Shown one piece after another: positions 5,935 through 10,507 of a stretch of 10,507 nucleotides of DNA. Each line of letters starts with the position of its first letter. The stretch's first letter is position 1. A program made the translations under genes and the position numbers. The DNA lies in NCBI GenBank assembly GCA_002339725.1, contig DDKN01000123.1:1-10507 (forward strand). The letters are read 5' to 3'. This stretch comes from Thiobacillus sp. UBA2597 (GTDB lineage Bacteria; Pseudomonadota; Gammaproteobacteria; Burkholderiales; Thiobacillaceae). The notes under the pieces were generated by a model. The model was not told the origin of the DNA and did no database searches. It worked only from the letters and a program-made list of their open reading frames with translations.

Positions 5935-6324
5935 ATGCGCTACGCTCCGTTGCTTGTCTTGCTCCTCGCCGGTTGCAGCTGGACCGAGAAGATCGATCTG
6001 AAACAGCCGATCGAGGCGCTCCGGCCCTACAAGATGGAAATCCAGCAGGGCAATGTGGTCACGCAAGACATGATCGCCAAGCTCAAGCCCGGCATGACGC
6101 CGTCGCAGGTGCGTTTCGCCCTGGGCACGCCCCTGGTGGTCGACCCCTTCCGCAACAATCGCTGGGACTATGTCTACCGCCTGGAGAAGGATGGCCGGCT
6201 GCTGGAGACCCGGCGCATCACCGTGGTGTTCGAGAACGACAAGCTCAAGGGCATCGAGGGCGACGTCGTCGCCGCACCCGCCCCGGGCAAGGCGGAGCCC
6301 ACCCCTGAGGCGGAGAAAAAATGA
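5935..6324 (+). CDS. bamE: Outer membrane assembly lipoprotein BamE (SmpA/OmlA)
   Basis: The 129-aa protein is the small lipoprotein of the BAM complex that folds beta-barrel proteins into the outer membrane. The N terminus is a lipoprotein signal, with a hydrophobic run LLVLLL ending in the lipobox LAGC, so the mature protein begins at C14. The 13-residue signal is short, with one positive charge (R2). The BamE/SmpA fold is recognised by EIQQGNVVTQDMIAKLKPGM (35-54), then TPSQVRFALGTPLVVDPFRNNRWDYVYRL (to about 83) and a C-terminal strand ITVVFENDKLKGIEGD. The tail after 112 is Ala/Pro/Glu/Lys-rich. The frame is open upstream to 5773, but that part overlaps fur and has no signal peptide, so the ATG at 5935 is chosen. 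The stop overlaps the dapB start. Confidence 0.93.
   Translation: MRYAPLLVLLLAGCSWTEKIDLKQPIEALRPYKMEIQQGNVVTQDMIAKLKPGMTPSQVRFALGTPLVVDPFRNNRWDYVYRLEKDGRLLETRRITVVFENDKLKGIEGDVVAAPAPGKAEPTPEAEKK
6312..6315 (+). promoter_or_regulatory. dapB ribosome binding site (GGAG)
   Basis: GGAG lies 5 nt before the dapB ATG at 6321, inside the last codons of bamE. Together with the ATGA stop/start overlap this supports translational coupling and fixes the dapB start. Confidence 0.7.
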
Positions 6325-7124
6325 GCCAGCGCATCGTCATCGCCGGCAGCAGCGGCCGCATGGGCCGCGCCCTGCTCGAAGCCGTCGCCGCTGCCCCCGA
6401 TCTGCGTCTGGGCGCCGCCCTGGAACGCACCGGCAGCCCTTATCTGGGCAAGGACGCCGGCGAACTGATCGGCGGCCATTTCGGCGTCACTGTCAGCGAG
6501 GATGTCGGGGCGGCGCTGAGGGAGGCCGATGTCCTGATCGATTTCACCCGGCCCGAGGCCACCCTGCGGCACATCGAGGCCTGCGTGCAGGCCGGCGCCG
6601 GTCTGGTCATCGGCACCACCGGGTTCGATGAGGCCGGCAAACAGGCGATCCGCCGCGCCGCCGAATCGGTGCCCGTGGTGTTCGCGCCCAATATGAGCGT
6701 CGGGGTCAACCTGACCTTCAAGCTGCTCGACATCGCGGCCCGCATCCTCAATGAGGGCTTCGACATCGAGATCATCGAGGCGCATCACCGGCACAAGGTC
6801 GACGCCCCGTCCGGCACCGCTTTGCGCATGGGCGAGGTGGTGGCCGAGGCCCTGGGCCGCGACCTCAAGACCTGCGCCGTCTATGGCCGCGAGGGCGTCA
6901 CCGGCGAGCGCAACCCCGGCACCATCGGCTTTGCCACCGTGCGCGGCGGCGACATCGTGGGCGATCACACCGTGCTGTTCGCCGGCATCGGCGAGCGGGT
7001 GGAGATCAGCCACAAGGCCAGCAGCCGCATGACCTTTGCCCTGGGCGCCCTGCGCGCCGCCCGCTTCATCGCCGGGCGCAAGAACGGCCTGTTCGACATG
7101 CAGGACGTGCTCGGCCTGCGCTAG
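6321..7124 (+). CDS. dapB: 4-hydroxy-tetrahydrodipicolinate reductase
   Basis: The 267-aa cytosolic enzyme reduces (2S,4S)-4-hydroxy-2,3,4,5-tetrahydrodipicolinate with NAD(P)H in the diaminopimelate/lysine pathway, feeding peptidoglycan and protein synthesis. The N-terminal Rossmann motif is IVIAGSSGRMGRAL, with the GxxGxMG loop at 9-15. VLIDFTRPEAT and VIGTTGF mark the cofactor domain, and FAPNMSVGVNL the hinge. The catalytic signature EAHHRHKVDAPSGTAL runs from residue 153, with H155 as probable acid and K159 as substrate-binding lysine, followed by the tetrahydrodipicolinate-binding part GTIGFATVRGGDIVGDHTV. Length is normal. It overlaps bamE by 4 nt (ATGA), so the two are co-transcribed and probably coupled. 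A strong terminator lies about 95 nt downstream. Confidence 0.97.
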   Translation: MSQRIVIAGSSGRMGRALLEAVAAAPDLRLGAALERTGSPYLGKDAGELIGGHFGVTVSEDVGAALREADVLIDFTRPEATLRHIEACVQAGAGLVIGTTGFDEAGKQAIRRAAESVPVVFAPNMSVGVNLTFKLLDIAARILNEGFDIEIIEAHHRHKVDAPSGTALRMGEVVAEALGRDLKTCAVYGREGVTGERNPGTIGFATVRGGDIVGDHTVLFAGIGERVEISHKASSRMTFALGALRAARFIAGRKNGLFDMQDVLGLR

Positions 7125-7158
7125 AAGCATCCGCGCCGCGAACGGCGTCCCCTTTATG

Positions 7159-7204
7159 CCCTTCAGGGTGCTCTCCCCTTAGGGGAGAGGGCAGGGGTGA
7201 GGGG
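7159..7204. repeat. GC-rich palindromic repeat, copy 1 (dapB-htpG spacer)
   Basis: A near-perfect hairpin CTCTCCCCT-T-AGGGGAGAG (7171-7189) is followed by AGGGGTGAGGGG (7193-7204). The upstream CCCTTCA (7159-7165) can pair with TGAGGG at the end (7199-7204). The copy at 9172-9251 has the same build and the same AGGGGTGAGGGG end in the same orientation. CCCTCTCCC/GGGAGAGGG palindromes of this style recur in the intergenic DNA of many proteobacteria, so this is probably a dispersed REP-like element. No T-run follows, so it is not an intrinsic terminator. Confidence 0.75.
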
Positions 7205-7218
7205 CGCCAGATACAGAC

Positions 7219-7252
7219 AATCAAGCCGGACGATCCCGGCTTGATTTTTTTT
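7219..7252 (+). terminator. Strong intrinsic terminator of bamE-dapB
   Basis: AATCAAGCCGG (7219-7229) pairs perfectly with CCGGCTTGATT (7236-7246) around the loop ACGATC, and the run of eight T residues (7245-7252) begins at the base of the stem. The minus strand has no T-run after the stem, so the terminator works on plus only. It closes the bamE-dapB transcript 47 nt before the htpG start codon. Confidence 0.93.
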
Positions 7253-7268
7253 CGGCCGCCCCTATCTA
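7240..7268 (+). promoter_or_regulatory. Candidate sigma32 heat-shock promoter of htpG
   Basis: CTTGATT (7240-7246) resembles the RpoH -35 CTTGAAA (5/7). After 13 nt, CCCTATCTA (7260-7268) matches the -10 CCCCATNTA at all but one defined position. The spacing is in the accepted range, and the predicted start near 7275 gives a leader of about 25 nt. The -35 lies in the 3' arm of the dapB terminator and the T-run forms part of the spacer. htpG is a known sigma32 target in enterobacteria, which supports the reading. Confidence 0.6.
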
Positions 7269-7288
7269 GCCGGGCGACCGAGTTGTTT

Positions 7289-7292
7289 GGAG
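7289..7292 (+). promoter_or_regulatory. htpG ribosome binding site (GGAG)
   Basis: GGAG with 6 nt before ATG at 7299. The frame also holds an in-frame TTG at 7287, but that would place the start codon on top of this site, so ATG 7299 is the better start. Confidence 0.8.
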
Positions 7293-7298
7293 CACATC

Positions 7299-9161
<1,863 letters not shown>

Positions 9162-9171
9162 CGCACGCTTT

Positions 9172-9251
9172 CCCTCATCCCCAGCCCTTCCCCGGGAGGG
9201 GGAAGGGCGTGTTTACCCCTCTCCCTTTGGGAGAGGGGTAGGGGTGAGGGG
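9172..9251. repeat. GC-rich double-hairpin repeat, copy 2 (htpG 3' spacer)
   Basis: Two hairpins lie side by side. The first is CCCTTCCCC (9185-9193) with GGGGAAGGG (9199-9207); the second is TACCCCTCTCCC (9214-9225) with GGGAGAGGGGTA (9229-9240), 12 perfect pairs around TTT. Outer ends CCCTCATCCCC (9172-9182) and GGGGTGAGGG (9241-9250) are complementary but for one base, so the whole unit can fold as a cruciform with two internal stems. The 3' portion matches copy 1 at 7159-7204. It fills the 111-bp gap between convergent htpG and the methyltransferase gene and may separate their transcripts, though neither side has a real T-tract. Confidence 0.8.
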
Positions 9252-9272
9252 GCAGCGCAACTTGCAGGCAGG

Positions 9273-9905
9273 CTAAAGAAGGGTTCCGGCAATCGCCAGA
9301 AAGCCGCCAAGCGGCAGTCGGGCGGGCAAGGCCCGCTCGACCGCCCTGGCCAGGCCGCCGCCGGACGGCAGAAACACGGCACTGCCGTAGCGGACCTCGC
9401 TCACGTTCGCTTCACCCAGCAAGCCCCGCGCCTCGGCCAGGCTGTGCCAATGGGCACCGCGATAGCCACCCTGGCCATGTTTCTGCCAATACAGCAGGCT
9501 GTGCCGGTTGAGCAGGCCGAGCACGGCGCGCCGGCTCGCCACCCGCGCCATCTCCTTCACGAACGCCAGTTGATCTTCGACGAAGCAGAGCGAGGTCACC
9601 GCCACTGCGGCGTCGAACTGCTTGTCGGTAAACGCCAGGCGTGTGCCGTCACCGACGAGATAGGTTTCCGTGCTATGGGCATGCGCCTGGGCATAGGCGA
9701 TGCGTCCGGGGGCGGGGTCGATGCCGGTCACCCGATAACCGGCCTGGGCAAAGCGCCGGGTGAACTGGCCGGTGCCGCAGCCGATGTCGAGCAGGCTGGC
9801 GCCGGCCGGCAGGTCGAGCAGCTCATACAGCAGCGCGAACTCGGTCTGCGCCACCCAGCGGCCGCGCGGCGTGGCATACCAGGCCTCGTAGCGGGCGGCA
9901 TCCAT
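9273..9905 (-). CDS. Class I SAM-dependent methyltransferase, unknown substrate
   Basis: The 210-aa protein has a Rossmann-type methyltransferase core. Motif I LLDIGCGTGQF is at 38-48, the acidic end of strand 2 is D63 in VTGIDPAP, motif II is GDGTRLAF (85-92), and post-II is FDAAVAVTSLCFVED (97-111). The layout is that of the Methyltransf_11 (UbiE/BioC-like) group, and the substrate cannot be read from it. The C-terminal part (HSLAEARGLLGEANVSEVRYGSAVFLPSGG) resembles the acceptor-side region of small-molecule methyltransferases in general. The ATG comes 1 nt after the stop of the MFS transporter gene, so translation is probably coupled. It is convergent with htpG. The transported compound may be what it methylates, but that is conjecture. 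A non-housekeeping small-molecule or detoxification role is possible. Confidence 0.88.
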   Translation of the reverse strand: MDAARYEAWYATPRGRWVAQTEFALLYELLDLPAGASLLDIGCGTGQFTRRFAQAGYRVTGIDPAPGRIAYAQAHAHSTETYLVGDGTRLAFTDKQFDAAVAVTSLCFVEDQLAFVKEMARVASRRAVLGLLNRHSLLYWQKHGQGGYRGAHWHSLAEARGLLGEANVSEVRYGSAVFLPSGGGLARAVERALPARLPLGGFLAIAGTLL

Positions 9906-9906
9906 T

Positions 9907-10507
9907 TCAATCAGCCGGGTTCAGGCGCGGGTGCGTCTCTTCGCCGTAGAACCAGACGATGGCACCCGAGACCAGCATCGCCCCGGCCGTGAACCAGAAG
10001 CCGGCGGCGATGCCCCAGACGGCCGCCACCGCGCCGAGCAAGAGGGCGCCGATGCCATAGCCCAGGTCGCGCCAGAAGCGGTAGATACCGATGGCCGAGC
10101 CGCGCCAGTTGGGATGGGCGATGTCGGCTACCGCGACCGACAGGTTTGGGTAGAGCAGGGCCATGCCGAAGCCGGTGACGGCCGCGCTCATCAGCCACCA
10201 AGCCACGTTGTCGCCGAGCAGGGTCAGCGCCACGCCCAGACCGCACAACCACATGCCCCAGACGATGGGCTTCTGCCGGCCGATGTGGTCGGACAGCTTG
10301 CCGGTGAAGAACTGCGAACCGCCCCAGACGAAGCCGTAGACCCCGACCACCCAGCCGATGGCGGCGAGGTTCAGGCCCTGCTGGTAGAGGAAGACCGGGT
10401 AGAACACCCAGATCAGGGCATCGACGAACTTCTCCACCAGGCCGGCCTGGCTGATGGCGAACAGGCGCTTGTCGCGCCAGGACATCAGGGTGAACACCGC
10501 CCAGGTG
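9907..10507 (-). CDS. MFS transporter, C-terminal half (5' end beyond right edge)
   Basis: The open frame runs to the window edge; about 199 residues are visible, enough for the last six of the usual 12 transmembrane helices. Hydrophobic segments fall at about IWVFYPVFLYQQGL, AAIGWVVGVYGFVWGG, VWGMWLCGLGVALTLL, AWWLMSAAVTGFGMALLY, LGYGIGALLLGAVAAVWGI and FWFTAGAMLVSGAIVWFYG. GKLSDHIGRQK after the second visible helix is the repeated MFS motif A between helices 8 and 9. The GTG at 10497 and ATG at 10485 (MSWRDKRL) are internal codons, not starts, since the frame stays open through them and half the fold is missing. ADIAHPNWRGSAIGIYRFWR is the most distinctive segment. Substrate unknown; an efflux carrier is the plain guess. 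Its stop is 1 nt before the methyltransferase start, indicating one operon. Confidence 0.88.
   Translation of the reverse strand, partial: TWAVFTLMSWRDKRLFAISQAGLVEKFVDALIWVFYPVFLYQQGLNLAAIGWVVGVYGFVWGGSQFFTGKLSDHIGRQKPIVWGMWLCGLGVALTLLGDNVAWWLMSAAVTGFGMALLYPNLSVAVADIAHPNWRGSAIGIYRFWRDLGYGIGALLLGAVAAVWGIAAGFWFTAGAMLVSGAIVWFYGEETHPRLNPAD

Overview
The window is GC-rich chromosomal DNA (roughly 60-65% by eye) holding nine protein genes, one cut by the right edge. The gene set and order (hrcA-hemH divergent from nadK, then recN, fur convergent with recN, bamE-dapB divergent from fur, then htpG) suggests a betaproteobacterium, perhaps of the Thiobacillus/Nitrosomonadales type. That placement is inference from gene order and protein character, not a database match. 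The content is core and housekeeping. I see no CRISPR array, transposase, phage gene, tRNA or rRNA, and no convincing new multi-gene system.

Layout. 1-132: spacer with a candidate promoter reading left, out of the window. 133-2261 (minus): heat-shock repressor gene hrcA followed 8 nt later by ferrochelatase hemH. 2262-2323: compact divergent spacer with a perfect inverted repeat and a TATAAT box so close to nadK that its mRNA may be leaderless. 2324-3196 (plus): NAD kinase. 3197-3778: 582 bp without a credible gene but dense in inverted repeats. 3779-5431 (plus): recN. 5436-5870 (minus): fur, whose stop lies 4 nt from the recN stop. 5871-5934: divergent fur/bamE control region centred on a palindrome. 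5935-7124 (plus): bamE-dapB, overlapping by ATGA. 7125-7298: a GC-rich palindromic repeat, a strong intrinsic terminator and a sigma32-like promoter. 7299-9161 (plus): htpG. 9162-9272: a second, larger copy of the same repeat type. 9273-10507 (minus): an MFS transporter (C-terminal half only) followed, with a 1-nt gap, by a SAM-dependent methyltransferase.

Themes. Stress response is prominent: HrcA represses chaperone genes, HtpG is Hsp90, RecN repairs double-strand breaks. Iron is second: HemH inserts Fe2+ into protoporphyrin IX and Fur senses Fe2+. BamE serves outer-membrane protein assembly and DapB supplies diaminopimelate and lysine. The MFS-methyltransferase pair is the only part without a clear role.

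The most interesting signals are non-coding: the structured nadK-recN gap, the palindromic divergent promoters, the sigma32-like promoter embedded in the dapB terminator, and the repeat copies on both sides of htpG.
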